This document shows, piece after piece, positions 1 through 10,021 of a stretch of DNA of 64,000 nt. The DNA comes from Siphonodentalium dalli. Lineage: Eukaryota; Mollusca; Scaphopoda; Gadilida; Siphonodentaliidae. Location of the stretch: positions 81,814,324 to 81,878,323 of the forward strand of contig CP136061.1 in the NCBI GenBank assembly GCA_032622095.1. Direction: 5' to 3'. Each line of letters begins with the position of its first letter. Positions within the stretch are counted from its first letter, which is position 1. The position numbers and the translations under genes were made by a program. The notes beneath the pieces are model-generated. The model searched no databases. It saw nothing but the letters and a program-made list of their open reading frames with translations, and had not been told where the DNA came from.

Positions 1-107
1 GAGGAGGGTGAGTGGGTAGAAGATATAAATACCTATACCATCCAAAGCCTGAGCAGTGACATCATGAGGTCCGAGTGTTTACAACGCAAACAGCTTCTCT
101 GTGGCTG
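1..107. other. left-edge sequence, no gene seen
   Basis: No ORF or repeat can be supported here. A weak trace of the following hairpin unit may be present around 50-75, so the array may continue to the left of the window. Confidence 0.4.
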
Positions 108-397
108 AAAAGACCCGCAGTTCAATAGGCTTATTGGACCGTCCCGGGTTTTAGGATACGCAGTCAAGCAGGCTATGCTATAGACCGTCCCGTACCCGCT
201 TCAGAAAAGACCCGCAGTCCAATAAGGTGTATTGGACCGTCCCGGGCGGTAACAGAAGAGAACACGCAGTCCAGTAGAATCACTGGACCGTCCCGTACTC
301 TCTTAGCAGTCCAATGCCTCCATTGGAAGGTCCCGGGCGTGGACAACCAACTGAAAATGCGCAATCCAGCATCATCGCTGGATCGTCCCGCATTTTC
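108..397. repeat. tandem array of six two-tier hairpins (candidate structured RNA)
   Basis: Six consecutive units each fold into an inner hairpin with a 4-6 nt loop. Inner stems are 121-127/132-138, 167-170/176-179 (weak), 218-224/230-236, 270-275/282-287, 310-315/322-327 and 364-370/377-383. Five of the six also have an outer stem: 109-117/145-152, 157-160/191-194, 211-214/243-246, 256-266/294-304 and 353-361/389-397. Stem sequences differ between units but stay paired: CCAAT/ATTGG, CCAGT/ACTGG and CCAGC/GCTGG inside; ACCCG/CGGGT, AAGAGA/TCTCTT and GAAAATGCG/CGCATTTTC outside. Between the stems the sequence is nearly constant, CA on the 5' side and CGTCC on the 3' side. Conserved unpaired bases with compensating stems suggest selection on a fold. 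The sequence does not show which strand would be active. I know of no family that matches. Confidence 0.7.
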
Positions 398-553
398 CAA
401 GACGCCGAGACAGGGCAAAGGCGAAGATCATGCAAGGCAAAGATCAAGGCAAAAGTACAAGGCAAAGACCAAGTGAAGATTCAAGACAAGATTCAAGACA
501 CATACGACGCTGACCGATCGCGACCCCAAGACTTCTGGGCCATTCTCAGGTAA
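398..553 (+). other. lysine/glutamine-rich degenerate repeat, open frame, coding doubtful
   Basis: A degenerate repeat of CAAGGCAAAGA and CAAGACAAGATT type follows the hairpin array. The plus frame 314-553 stays open for 79 codons and reads K/Q/D-rich in its second half. The N-terminal half lies over hairpin units 5 and 6. A CAG|GTAAC context at about 547-554 resembles a splice donor, so part of an exon is possible, but no recognised domain is present. Confidence 0.2.
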
Positions 554-1287
554 CCGGGACCAAAGCACAAAACAAAATCGAAAATTTAATTTTCGTAAAC
601 AGTTGTCAACATTATTTATTTGTGAAGTTGGGTATCCATTATACATTTAACAGAAGTGGTTAACATATCGATGATATATTCCTATAAAATATGACTACAT
701 GAAGATGGTACCCGCAATTTCAGTGTGCGACAGATACGTTACCACAGCATCATTCGAGATAACATCGGTTTTTCGATCTAAGAGGATTTCTGCTATGCTC
801 AATAAGATGTAATGCTCATATCAGTCCACAAGTTGCATATATTGACTGAAAAATCATATCTGGTATGGAATACTTTTTATTTATGGACCATATATACTCT
901 CGTGTTCTACGCGAATCGTGACTTATTTTCAACCATTTCAGGAAAACATAACACACAGTTCGTGTGTCCTACATTATTATGACAGGCTCTTTTGGTTGGA
1001 TATGGGGTATATATCGCTACAGGGTGTCAAAATTATCATGGCGTTGTATCCACATTGTTTAAAATGAATCACAACTGTTTCGTTTCAACCGGAGAGGAAC
1101 ATTTTTGAACACGAAAATGGTAGTTTTTGTGTTGAAAGTGGTGTGCGACAGGTAAAACCCGTATTGGTCCCTGTTATCTGAGAATGGCTCTTCTCCACCC
1201 GATCCGCGGCCTGACTGTCGAAGATAAAATACCAAAGAAGATTCAAGACAGGGCGTAAGGGCGATCTTCGGATGAGCCCACCACCGT
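554..1287. other. no gene recognised
   Basis: AT-rich single-copy-looking DNA. A minus-strand open frame of 84 codons at 1059-1313 has no recognisable domain and is probably chance. Confidence 0.4.
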
Positions 1288-1314
1288 CCTCGTGCCGCCC
1301 TTCGGGCGGGCACG
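1288..1314. repeat. GC-rich hairpin in AT-rich DNA
   Basis: CGTGCC-GCCC, a TTC loop, then GGGC-G-GGCACG makes a 10-bp GC stem with one bulged base. It stands out in base composition from its surroundings. Its role is unknown. Confidence 0.45.
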
Positions 1315-1399
1315 CAAATCCTGTTCCTGCCTGAGCTCCTTCACACCATATGTCAGATTAATCAGGACGTTGGTTCCCGAGATGTTTAAATAAGTATCA

Positions 1400-1720
1400 G
1401 TAATTTCATGGAAGATGTATATGTTTTAATTTTAATTTTAATTTTTTTTTTATTATTATTATTATTATTCAAGCTAAAAAAAAATATAAAAAAATTGGTT
1501 AAATTGAACAAGGAATTATCAATTTTTTTTCGAAAAAAAAACCTCCGTACAAAAATTCGGATCAAACCCATATTCGAAATCAATCTGTATTTTCAGCTGA
1601 CAAACTTATATATAAAAATTTGGTTCGATAAAATATATATTTTTTTTAGTTATCGCCGAATGCGTTTATTTCTAAGTATAAAAAGGGCCATATACAACTC
1701 CGTAATTTAACAATCTTGGA
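1400..1720. other. very AT-rich stretch with T-runs and (TTA)n
   Basis: It contains TTTTAATTTTAATTTT, a short (ATT)n run at 1450-1469 and several A or T homopolymers. The 100-codon plus frame over it (1408-1710) is low-complexity I/K/F/L and is not credible as a gene. Confidence 0.5.
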
Positions 1721-2009
1721 TCGAACCCATATTCAAACGCAATATGTATTTTGGGCTGAGAAACTGATATAAACAAATTAGTTCAGATCGGATAGAACAC
1801 GTTTGAGTTATCGCAGCATGCGTAAAGTGTCTACGCATACGGACAGCTAGACGGTCAGAAGATACGACATATATACGGACGGATGGACGAGCGACGAGTT
1901 GTCAATCCGGAAGTCGACACTGTGGATGATGGGATCGTTGTCGTAATGTTTTATACTTAAATCCACACCGTGTGCATTTATGCATACATATTATAATATA
2001 TTATACAAG

Positions 2010-2150
2010 AACAGTCGAAATAAAATCAATATAAATTGAAGCGCTTCCAGGCAATGGTCTTCGATTGATAATTATTATTTTATACCCAGGAAACTGTATA
2101 AAACTTGTTATAGGAAGAGACCGACCATCTTTAATAAATATAAATAGCAA
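2010..2150 (+). repeat. dispersed repeat, copy 1
   Basis: This shares the order GCTTCC-GGCA-GGTCTTC, TATTATTTTATACCCA and CCATCTTTAA with 16080-16210 in the same orientation. The two stretches are about 14 kb apart and look like diverged copies of one family of unknown type. The stretch 1720-2010 shows nothing recognisable. Confidence 0.5.
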
Positions 2151-2204
2151 AATGTGGTTGATAAAGAAAGTTTTGTTTTATGCAGTCATGTTTTTAAACG
2201 ATAT

Positions 2205-2830
2205 TCAGAATTGATAGTTCCCATATGAAGTTTGTTGATGATCCGATGAGGGATACGATAAGTAGAGTGTGCCAAAGGAATTAGTAATGCAAAGACTAAA
2301 AATCAAAGATGGCAGCCGGCGGCCATGTTTTTCAGCGAAATTGTTCAAATCCGATATCTTCTATCTATAGAGGTGATCATGCCTATTATCTTTCATAAAA
2401 CAAACCTCCAATAAATGCGGACTGTTGAGTGTGCCGATGGATTAAAATTTGAAATAAAAGATGGCCGCTGACGGCCATGGTTTTTTAACGAGTTTCAGAA
2501 GAAGAAAAAAATGGCTCCCATTTAGAGGTCACCCTGAAGACCCCATATTAAGTTTGGTGATGATCGGATGAGGCAGGTGGCATGTAGGATGTGCCGAAGG
2601 ATTTAGTCCCATAAAGAGTAAACCAAGATTGCTGCTGGCGGCCATGTTATTAAATGAAATTCGGAATAATTTTATGACTCTCATCTAGTGCACCCAAAAA
2701 TCCATATTAAGTTTGGAGACGATCGGATGAGGGATGAGGGATGTGGTATGTAGGGTATGCAAAACTATTTTGTCACGGGTAGAGTAACATATAAGATGGC
2801 TGTATGCTTTAATGAACTCAATCGTGAGTC
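2205..2830 (+). repeat. three to four diverged ~200-bp repeat units, left of the LINE
   Basis: Each unit has the order AAGTTTGGTGATGATCGGATGAGG, a short GTGCC-containing link, then AAGATGGC-GCTGGCGGCCATGTT. Copies begin near 2226, 2547 and 2705. Related sequence reappears at 8600-8890, beyond the far end of the LINE. The simplest reading is that the LINE inserted into a pre-existing array of this family. Confidence 0.6.
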
Positions 2831-2879
2831 AACACGCATTAGAGTTGCCAAACATATTTACACTATTTACATATAATAA

Positions 2880-3075
2880 TGCTGTATGATCATTAATGTA
2901 TATATCATCGTCATCATCGCCATTATCATCACCATTATTATTATCATCATCATCATCATCATCTTCATCGCCGTCATCGCCATCATCATCACTATCAACA
3001 ACAACAACAACAACAACAACACCATTATTAACATCACCAATAACAGCAATGGTCATATACATCATATTAATTATC
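2880..3075. repeat. (ATC/GAT)n and (CAA/GTT)n microsatellite at the LINE 3' end
   Basis: The plus strand reads ATCATC-type triplets and then (CAA)n at 2998-3021. On the minus strand this directly follows the LINE's last stop codon as (GTT)n and (GAT)n. CR1- and L2-type LINEs end in short tandem repeats rather than poly(A), so this may be the element's own tail, later expanded. Confidence 0.65.
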
Positions 3076-3106
3076 ATCATCGTTTTTTCGCATCGATGAC
3101 TCACTA

Positions 3107-3984
3107 CTATTCGGTCTTACTCAGTCCTATCTTAGTCACAATACCTAAGCCTTTCTGGATTTCCGGATTGTGGGACGCTAATAGTATGTAGAATTTCCAT
3201 CTAGCAGGTTCCTCCCAGAACCATCGTGGTATATATTTTCTGCCTGGCCCCAACTAAGATTGTGCAAACGGATATGATATGATATTCGTCATTTGCGTCT
3301 GTCTGCCCACATAACGTACAGTTTTTTACCACGCTTGCTTGCTTTTCCCCACCTGCTAGTTTCGACTCCTATAGTCTATGATTGGCTGTCCTCAATCTCA
3401 TAATGTTGTGTGACAAATCGCGAGGTAAATTCGTAAAATATGTCTCAAAACCATATTCCTTTTTAAAGTTCCGATAGAATCGACCGCGTGATGAACTATC
3501 GATGTCCACCCACCATTTTTGGATAAATTGATCTTTAAACCTATACTCAATATATCTAATATCAAAACCGGAAATACATTGTGCATCCCATACGTGGTTT
3601 TGTCCAGAAGAGTCGATTAACCCCTTAATGCACGAGATCCACGTTACTCGCTTATTGGTTTTCGCAGAATCTTTGAGGTGCAATAACAAATGATACCGCT
3701 TTTGCACAACTTGGGAGCATTTGCCATCAAGAATTCGCCTCCAGTAGTTCAGCATACGCATTTTACATTTAATGCTCAGGGGATATCTACCAATTTCACC
3801 ATAGACCATGTATGTGGGGGTACTTCTGTTCATCCTCAGAACCTGCTTATAACATCCCAGGACTAGACTGTCTAACTCATACAATTGTTCCATTGCCCAA
3901 ACCTCGCTACAGTACGTATTAATTGGTTCAATTGTTTTATCAAATAAGGTGAGAACTAGGTCGTTACTTAATTTAATTTTTCTG
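3107..3984 (-). pseudogene. LINE ORF2 C-terminal region with CCHC-like motif
   Basis: The open piece around 3970-3369 reads through TYCSEVWAMEQL and MVYGEIGRYPLSIKCKMR, a region common after the reverse transcriptase in invertebrate LINEs. Frameshifts near 3365 and again shortly downstream lead to IGVETSRWGK, then CTLCGQTDANDEYH followed by a Cys (a C-x2-C...H...C motif), then RWFWEEPARWKFY, ending at TAG 3107-3109. The microsatellite tail starts within about 30 bp of that stop. Confidence 0.75.
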
Positions 3985-5424
3985 TTTGACTTACGAAACT
4001 ATATATGGCTTTCTTGCCGACAGATGCAATTTTCTTTACCGCTTGGCAGAACCTTCCGTTATGGAAAAAATCAATCCCCAAATAAGTCATGGTATCAACG
4101 TAATCAATATAATTGTATAGAGAGTCAATAGTTCCCTGTTGTCACCCTTGCGGTTACTGAATACCATTGCTTTAGTTTTGTCTACATTTATGGTCAGTTT
4201 CCAAGCTGATGCGTAATCGCCGAATGCATTCAACGCTCGCTGCATACTTTTGTGGTCTTCAGCCAGTATAATCGTATCATCGGCATACAATACGCACATT
4301 ATTTTCATATACTCTCCAAATGTATCGAGAAACGCGTCGTTTATGAATTTTAAGCCGTCAACGGCACAGTTATCAAGAAATGATTCTAAGTCGTTAAGAT
4401 ACATGTACATGGAGAATAGCAAAGGCGACAGGGTTTCACCTTGCCTTACCCCCATATTACAAGTAAAAAATTCTGATCGGTAGCATCCTTGTACAACGCA
4501 TGATTTGAGAATTCTGCCATTAATATTTGCCGTCATCATTTTTACCCAAAGGCCGTCACGCCATACCGTGTCAAATGCTTTTTTAAAGTCAATGAAACAA
4601 CAATACAATTTTTTTCCTCTTGAAAGATACATGTCGATTATGCACTTGAGAATAAAAACATTGTCAACAGTTGAGTGATTTTTCCTGAAGCCTGCCTGAA
4701 ATTCGGAAATGGTTTCGCATTGGTCGCAAAATTCAACTAAGCGCTTCTTCAAAATCGATGTAAACATTTTCCCCATTATACTAAGGAGGGTGATTCCGCG
4801 ATACGAGTCTGGGTTTGACCGTTTCCCTTTCTTTTTAAAAATAGGTTGAATCAAGCCCTCCGTCCATCGCTCTGGGAAGATTCCGTTTCTGAATACGGCG
4901 TTGAAGAGTTTCAAGTATATGTCAATCATCAGGTGTTTAGTAGCTATAATATATTCGGCTAATATGTTATCAGATCCGGGAGATTTCCCGCTCTTAAGTC
5001 GGTCTATAGCATTCAGAATTTCATCTCGGGTAAAGTTAACATTCAGTAAGCTGTCATCATTTTCGTCATACATCTGGTTTAAGAGGGGCTCAAAATCTTC
5101 TTCAGTATCACCAGGTTCATTAATTTTTTGGAAATGCGTATAAAATTCATTTAATGGTACATCGCTGACAAAATCTCGTTCAGTATTGTTCCTGTTTATC
5201 TGCTTGATAGTACTCCAAAATAGCTTTGGGCTTTTACCCGCTTTTCTTAACGAATCGTTCCGATTTCTCTCCCATATTTTGATTTTCCTGTCAATTAGTG
5301 CCTTGTATTCTTTCCCGACGCGTTTCAATGCTAATTTATTAGTTTGAGAGGGATGTTTTCTACATTGCCGTTTATCTCTTTTAAATGCCCTTCTCATATT
5401 GGCGCATTCGCTATCAAACCACAC
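3985..5424 (-). pseudogene. LINE reverse transcriptase domain
   Basis: This would copy element RNA at the nicked target. Motifs in order are LKSGKSPGSDNILAEYI, SYRGITLLSIMGKMF, QAGFRKNHSTVDN, CCFIDFKKAFDTVW (motif A, catalytic Asp), VRQGETLSPLLF (motif B), VLYADDTIILA (motif C, YADD) and LTINVDKTKAMVF (thumb side). All catalytic aspartates are kept. The frame breaks near 4115; a new frame reading YLGIDFFHNGRFCQAV then continues to a second break near 3985. There is no ATG at the start because the domain continues in frame from the endonuclease across the TAA. Confidence 0.88.
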
Positions 5425-5433
5425 TGAGCCCTT

Positions 5434-6540
5434 TTAAGCTCTTCGAGCGCCATTCTTGCGGCGCATTCCGAACGTGGTGGTAGCCGTCATAAGTAATTTG
5501 TCTTCTATGTCGCAACACAGACGGTCGATGTCCCTTTGAGTCGTTAAGTTATTCGCTAGACAAAGCATTGCATCTATGGGTATATTACAAAAATTCTTAA
5601 CAAACTCGTCTGTCTTTTCACTATCCCATCGGCGTGGCTTAGGATCTAGTGGAATTATAAATTCGTTAGAAGTGGTATGTGTGTTGTCCTCTGGATTTAC
5701 TAAAAGTTCCATTGTAAGTCCACGGTGTATGTCTGAGTAAAAACTGCTAAAGTTATTCACATGAAAATCAATTACTTTATCCCACATGTCGTAGCTCACC
5801 AGTCCATAATCAATCAGACTACTATTGCTGCTTGTAACGCTACCAACCCCTTTGTCACTGCCTAACCGGCCATTCGCGATTGCTACCTTAATATTGTCAC
5901 ACATATCAACAAGTCTATATCCGTATAAATGAATTAGGTTTACCTTTGTCTTGGGTAGCTCGGGGACCGGGATCGAAATCTGATCGCCACCCGAAGATAT
6001 CATCATTCAGGTTATTTCCCTCCCCCAGTATGTGTTCTGCGCCAATTAAATAATCAGTCGGAGTAAAATCTTTGAGATTTGCGGTTCTAGCATTAACGTC
6101 GCCCAAAAGAAGTACATAACCATCCAAACGCAGTTCTCGCAGTTCTCGCAGTTCGGCCTCTATCTCAGTTTGCCAACTATCGTTTACGTAACGCGTGTTT
6201 ACTGGAGGGATATATAGGGCACCAATAAGTATGTCTCTATCTGTCCCTGTAAATTTCGAAGCTAATCTAAACCATGTGACAAGAGAAGACTTTGAGTTTA
6301 TCAATTTTACGTATCTGTCAATACTGTGTTTCACCGCAACTATGATACCCCCGGATACACATCCACTCATCTCCCTCCCATTGGTCGGATATACTGTGAA
6401 ACCTGGAATTAAAACTTTCACACCATTAAGTGTTTTCGTTTCTGAGAAACATAGTATATCATGCTTGTCGATAAAGTTTTGAAATTCCGAATATTTCAAA
6501 CGTTTCTCTAGTCCGCACACGTTTAAGGCCAACACCCGGA
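5434..6540 (-). pseudogene. LINE APE-type endonuclease domain
   Basis: This domain nicks target DNA to prime reverse transcription. Visible motifs, N to C, are ALNVCGL (the first Asn block), FSETK (catalytic Glu), GGIIVAVKHSI, LLLGDVNAR (Asp/Asn block) and, after a frameshift near 6000, SSLIDYGL (the S-x-IDY block before the catalytic His). The two open pieces, 6943-5915 and 6006-5434, overlap in different frames. The second piece ends at a TAA (5434-5436) that is in the same frame as the reverse transcriptase that follows, so this stop is a point nonsense change between the domains. Confidence 0.85.
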
Positions 6541-6567
6541 ATGTCCCTTTTCTACCTTCACATTCAC

Positions 6568-6900
6568 CGCCGCCCACTCCATCATCATCATCACCGTTAT
6601 CATCATCATCATCATCATCGCCACCATCATCTTCGTCACCATCGTCATCATCATCGTCGTCATCATCATCATCATCACCATCATCATCATCATTATCAGC
6701 ATCATCGTCATCATCGTCGTCATCATCATCATCATCATAATCATCATCCTGAGCAACCTCGTCATCATCATCTCTACAGTTATCATCATCATGCTCGTCG
6801 TCGTCATTATCACAATTGTCGTCATCGTATTCTGCATCTACATCCTCATCATTTTCATTGCCGTTATTATCATCGTCATCGTCATCATTCTCATCGAAAA
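6568..6900 (-). repeat. expanded (GAT)n encoding a poly-aspartate linker inside the LINE
   Basis: About 330 bp of GAT/GAC triplets, imperfect, lie between the esterase and the endonuclease. In the endonuclease frame they read almost entirely as Asp with some Asn, Glu and Gly. The opposite frames give His- or Met-rich shadows. The same triplet forms the LINE's 3' tail at 2880-3000. Confidence 0.8.
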
Positions 6901-6951
6901 TGCAACACAAAATGTCTTTAGTTGTAGGATATAATATGTACAACTACATAA

Positions 6952-7590
6952 TCAGGTAGAGTCTGTCTTTTGTTTGCTTGTTTTCACTGGGGAGGGTGTT
7001 AATTCTATGGGTCTTTTCTTGGCACCACTTTTGGCACGCTCATCTGCATCGACGAAGGAAGTCGCCAGCTTGTCCCTCCCCTCCGGACTCAGGTGGAGTC
7101 CGCTAGATTCGTCCTTCTCGAATAAAGTTTTTATGATGTTGTTGCCTTTTCTCAAGTACTCCGTAGTGTCAACAAAGTCATAGTTCATATCGTCACATGT
7201 TCCCTTTATATACTCGTTGACAAGAATTACAACGTCATTAAATTCCTGTCGCGCGGCCCCCTTGCCCTTCCGTGGTGGTACGCTGCACATGCCGATCTGT
7301 GCATTTTGGAACATTGCAGTTATGTGGGGAAGTCCGCGATTTACCAAGCGAATAACCTGCATAGCGTCGCTCCGTTTGTGCAAAATATCGTTCGTGCCCA
7401 AGTGAATATTTATTGATTTCACTTGGTCAGGGACTATATCTTGTGCCTTTTCCACCCTTTCGAGAAGATATTTAATGTCCTCAAAACAAGCCCCTGAATA
7501 TTGGATAATTCTCATATTGTCTTTGTTTGTATAGACTCTTGCGCAGTTGCTTGCACCGAGCACTACAGTGTCAATGACTTGGGTGGCTTA
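6952..7590 (-). pseudogene. LINE SGNH/GDSL esterase-like domain
   Basis: Several CR1-like LINEs carry an esterase domain in ORF1, thought to aid membrane or lipid contact or RNP handling. Visible blocks are LGASN near the N-terminus (block I, with the nucleophile serine kept but the usual GDS read as GAS), NIHLGTNDIL (block III, GxND) and SGLHLSPEGRDKLA (block V, with the catalytic histidine). A lysine-rich tail follows (KKRPIELTPSPVKTSKQK). About 203 residues are open. The Asp-to-Ala change in block I and the upstream frameshift suggest decay, although GAS may be a family variant. Confidence 0.75.
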
Positions 7591-8475
7591 CCCGCTTTCG
7601 GCTCTTTGTCGTTCGCGCTGTTAGCAATTGGCAAATATGGGTCATTGGGTTTAAAAATATCACCGTCCACTGAATTACAAAAACACTGCCCGCGTCGCTC
7701 TCCGCGTATTCATTGTTAGATTTAGTGTGACCACCGTTAACTCGCGGATTCCACCACCGCTTATCGTCACCGTTATCCTCACCTGTGCCTCTCATTGGAC
7801 AGAAAGCAATCACGTGTCCAGAATTACGACACCCTCTACACACGACCTTGTTTCTACATTCTCGACGGCTGTGATTGGTCTGAAAGCACCGGGTACACTC
7901 ACGATTGGCTGACTGTGACTCGTCACACACGACCGTGGGAAAATGAGTTTCATGACAGAACTCACATGTTATTTTGGTCATATCTGAAAACACTCGTAAC
8001 TGGTAGCCCCCAACAGAAATTTTATTCGGAATTTCCTGACAGTCTCTGATCCGTACAAATCTGGTCCCGTTTTCAATAGAATAATCATCCTGGGCAAAAG
8101 TATTCCTCCTAAAACTCTCCGGCACAATCGATCCATACTTTGAAAAATGTTCAGAAACAATATCGTCTTCCATCTGGTATGGAGTGTCTTTGATAGTTAC
8201 AAAAACACATTTGTTTTCGGCATCGTTTGGCCTAACTCTCTCACCGAACATCCAGAAACCTTTCTCTATTATGTCATTTTTATCCGCATTTGATCTCAGT
8301 GTGACAAAGCACTCTTCTTCAGTTATTTGAATCGCTCTTATTTTGTCGATACGCACTATACGTTCAACTGACCTTAATACGTCCCGCTCTGTCACTCGCC
8401 TGAATGGCGGGTTTTGAACGAAACTGTCATTGTTCTTTTGATCGTTGTTGCCATGGCTGATGTATGTAGCCTTTA
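7571..8475 (-). pseudogene. LINE ORF1: RRM-like, zinc-knuckle nucleic-acid-binding protein
   Basis: ORF1 proteins bind element RNA and chaperone it during retrotransposition. The open stretch 8395-7571 has an RRM-like first 120 residues (ECFVTLRS, CVFVTIKD). A cysteine/histidine cluster CEFCHETHFPTVVC follows near residue 143. Two CCHC knuckles come next, CTRCFQTNHSRREC and CRGCRNSGHVIAFC. No ATG opens this stretch; the same frame continues upstream to about 8475, so the true start lies further out or has been lost. Near 7670 the reading shifts to a frame that runs on to a stop at the esterase boundary, and a second shift near 7580 is needed to enter the esterase. The esterase was therefore probably the C-terminal part of this same protein. 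Confidence 0.75.
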
Positions 8476-8599
8476 GACCAGCTTAGTCTATAGCTGTTAC
8501 CGATTAGTATTTATCTACATATATCACATTAAATCAGTTCATTTGGCAAATATATCGAAAATATCAGAGCACAAAATCAAAACAAACCTATCGGCGCCA

Positions 8600-8890
8600 T
8601 CTTGTCACGTCACGCTCGGTGGCCGGTGGCCATGTTTTTCAAGGAAATATTTTCTAGATGTGATCCTAACATGCCTGTACATTTTCAAAACAATTTTCCG
8701 ATAATCGCGGGCTGCAGGGTGGCGACGGATTCGAATTTGATGGCGGCCTTGTTTTAAACGAATTTCGGGGGGTGGATAGACGGCTTCCATGTAACAAGAT
8801 CCATATTTAGTTTGGTGACGATCGGGTGAGAGATGTGACATGTATGGTTTGCTAACGGAAATTGTTGACGGACGTACGGACGGACGGACG
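8600..8890 (+). repeat. diverged repeat unit, right of the LINE, with (GGAC)n
   Basis: GGTGGCCATGTTTTTCA, GATGTGATCCTAACATGCCTGT and TTAGTTTGGTGACGATCGGG match the family at 2205-2830. The unit ends in a short (GGAC)n run at 8876-8890. Confidence 0.6.
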
Positions 8891-9840
8891 GATGCCAACA
8901 CATGGCAATAGCTCAAAATTGGACTTTGTCAAGTTGAGAAGAAAAAAAACCCTACCCAAAAAAACAACAACAATTAAATATCTAATATCTCGCAAACCGT
9001 TCACAATTCCTGTTCACTTCTTTCTACATAATCTTTTCAGATAACTACTACACCATATGAATTACATAGCTTGGTTTATTGCGACATTCGTTTGAATGAT
9101 AATATTTGAAAACAATATTTTCATGAAAAAGATTGATATCTCAGCCAAAAATAAATTCAACGTGTGCACACGCACTAAAACGTATTATATGACTGTTACG
9201 AGCATATGCTAGTTTATTTTTAGAACAAGTTGATACCCTATTTCTTCGGAAATACTCAGTAGTTTTCTATAACATTCTGACCAAAGTTGCCCCAGTCGGA
9301 CGTTCGCGGGATACACAAGTTCATACATCTATATAGGAGAATCCTTCGACTGACAACTTTGGACACAAATGAGGTATCAGCTTGTTTGAAAAATAGTATA
9401 GCATATACTGTATGCTCGCAGCTGCCAAAATACTAAGTAATATAACATTATCATAATTTATTACATTTGTCCTTGTTTCTGGTCGCGTTTGCGATCGCTT
9501 CGGCCATTTTTAATGCGTGATACCCATTAACTAGAAACCACGTGATTCTATATGTATAGTATTGCTCCTTAAAAAACTAGAGTTATATAGTATAATTATG
9601 TTGAGGTCGATATGTTATGACACTATGTGAAACGTCGTGTAGCTTCGGTGTAAGTTGTGCGAGTCTTAAAGCGACATACCAAATTCAATGAACTTATGAC
9701 AAATTAAATGGTCACCAGTCTTACAAATAGTTCCCGAGGTCGATAGGCGAATATCCAGACATCTAGGCGAGTATCCAGACATCAGCATGTGTTCCCGTTC
9801 CAGATGTCAGCTAATGGACTAATGGACGATGCTATACAGG
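8891..9840. other. no gene recognised
   Basis: AT-rich DNA. No repeat family or coding signal is supported. Confidence 0.4.
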
Positions 9841-10021
9841 TCATACCATAAACCAAGAGACCATATTGTTACAACAAATCATACCATAAACCAAGAGACC
9901 ACATTGTTACAACAGATCATACCATAAACCAATAGACCACATTGTTACAACAGATCATACCATAAACCTAGAGACCACATTGTTACAACAGATCATACCA
10001 TAAACCAAGAGACCACATTGA
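9841..10021. repeat. 38-bp tandem array, about 4.8 copies
   Basis: The unit contains TCATACCATAAACCAAGAGA followed by CCACATTGTTACAACAGA. Unit starts at 9841, 9879 and 9917 give an exact 38-bp period. There are no unique spacers, so it is not a CRISPR array. Confidence 0.9.

Larger units (their letters stand above)
3107..8480 (-). mobile_element. decayed CR1/L2-like LINE (non-LTR retrotransposon)
   Basis: The minus strand carries, in order, an ORF1 with an RRM-like region and zinc knuckles, an SGNH esterase, an acidic linker, an APE-type endonuclease, a reverse transcriptase and a C-terminal cysteine motif. An esterase together with an APE endonuclease and a microsatellite tail fits the CR1/L2 branch of the Jockey superfamily; the exact clade is inferred. 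The copy is dead. There are frameshifts near 7670, 7580, 6000, 4115, 3985 and 3365 and an in-frame TAA at 5434-5436. The last stop is at 3107-3109. The 5' end is set at about 8480 because a frame upstream of the first long ORF1 stretch stays open to there. No target-site duplication was identified. Confidence 0.85.

Noticed and set aside
1059-1313. 84-codon minus frame with an Arg-rich start
   Set aside because: No domain, single short frame, partly over a GC-rich hairpin.
1288-1314. Bacterial-type rho-independent terminator or bacterial contamination
   Set aside because: The hairpin has no following T-run, and the surroundings are clearly eukaryotic repeat DNA.
6541-6921. Plus-strand His-rich protein
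   Set aside because: Shadow of the (GAT)n tract inside the minus-strand LINE.
9841-10021. CRISPR-like array
   Set aside because: Direct repeats are contiguous with no unique spacers, and the context is eukaryotic. The same applies to the arrays at 41490, 62881 and 63270.
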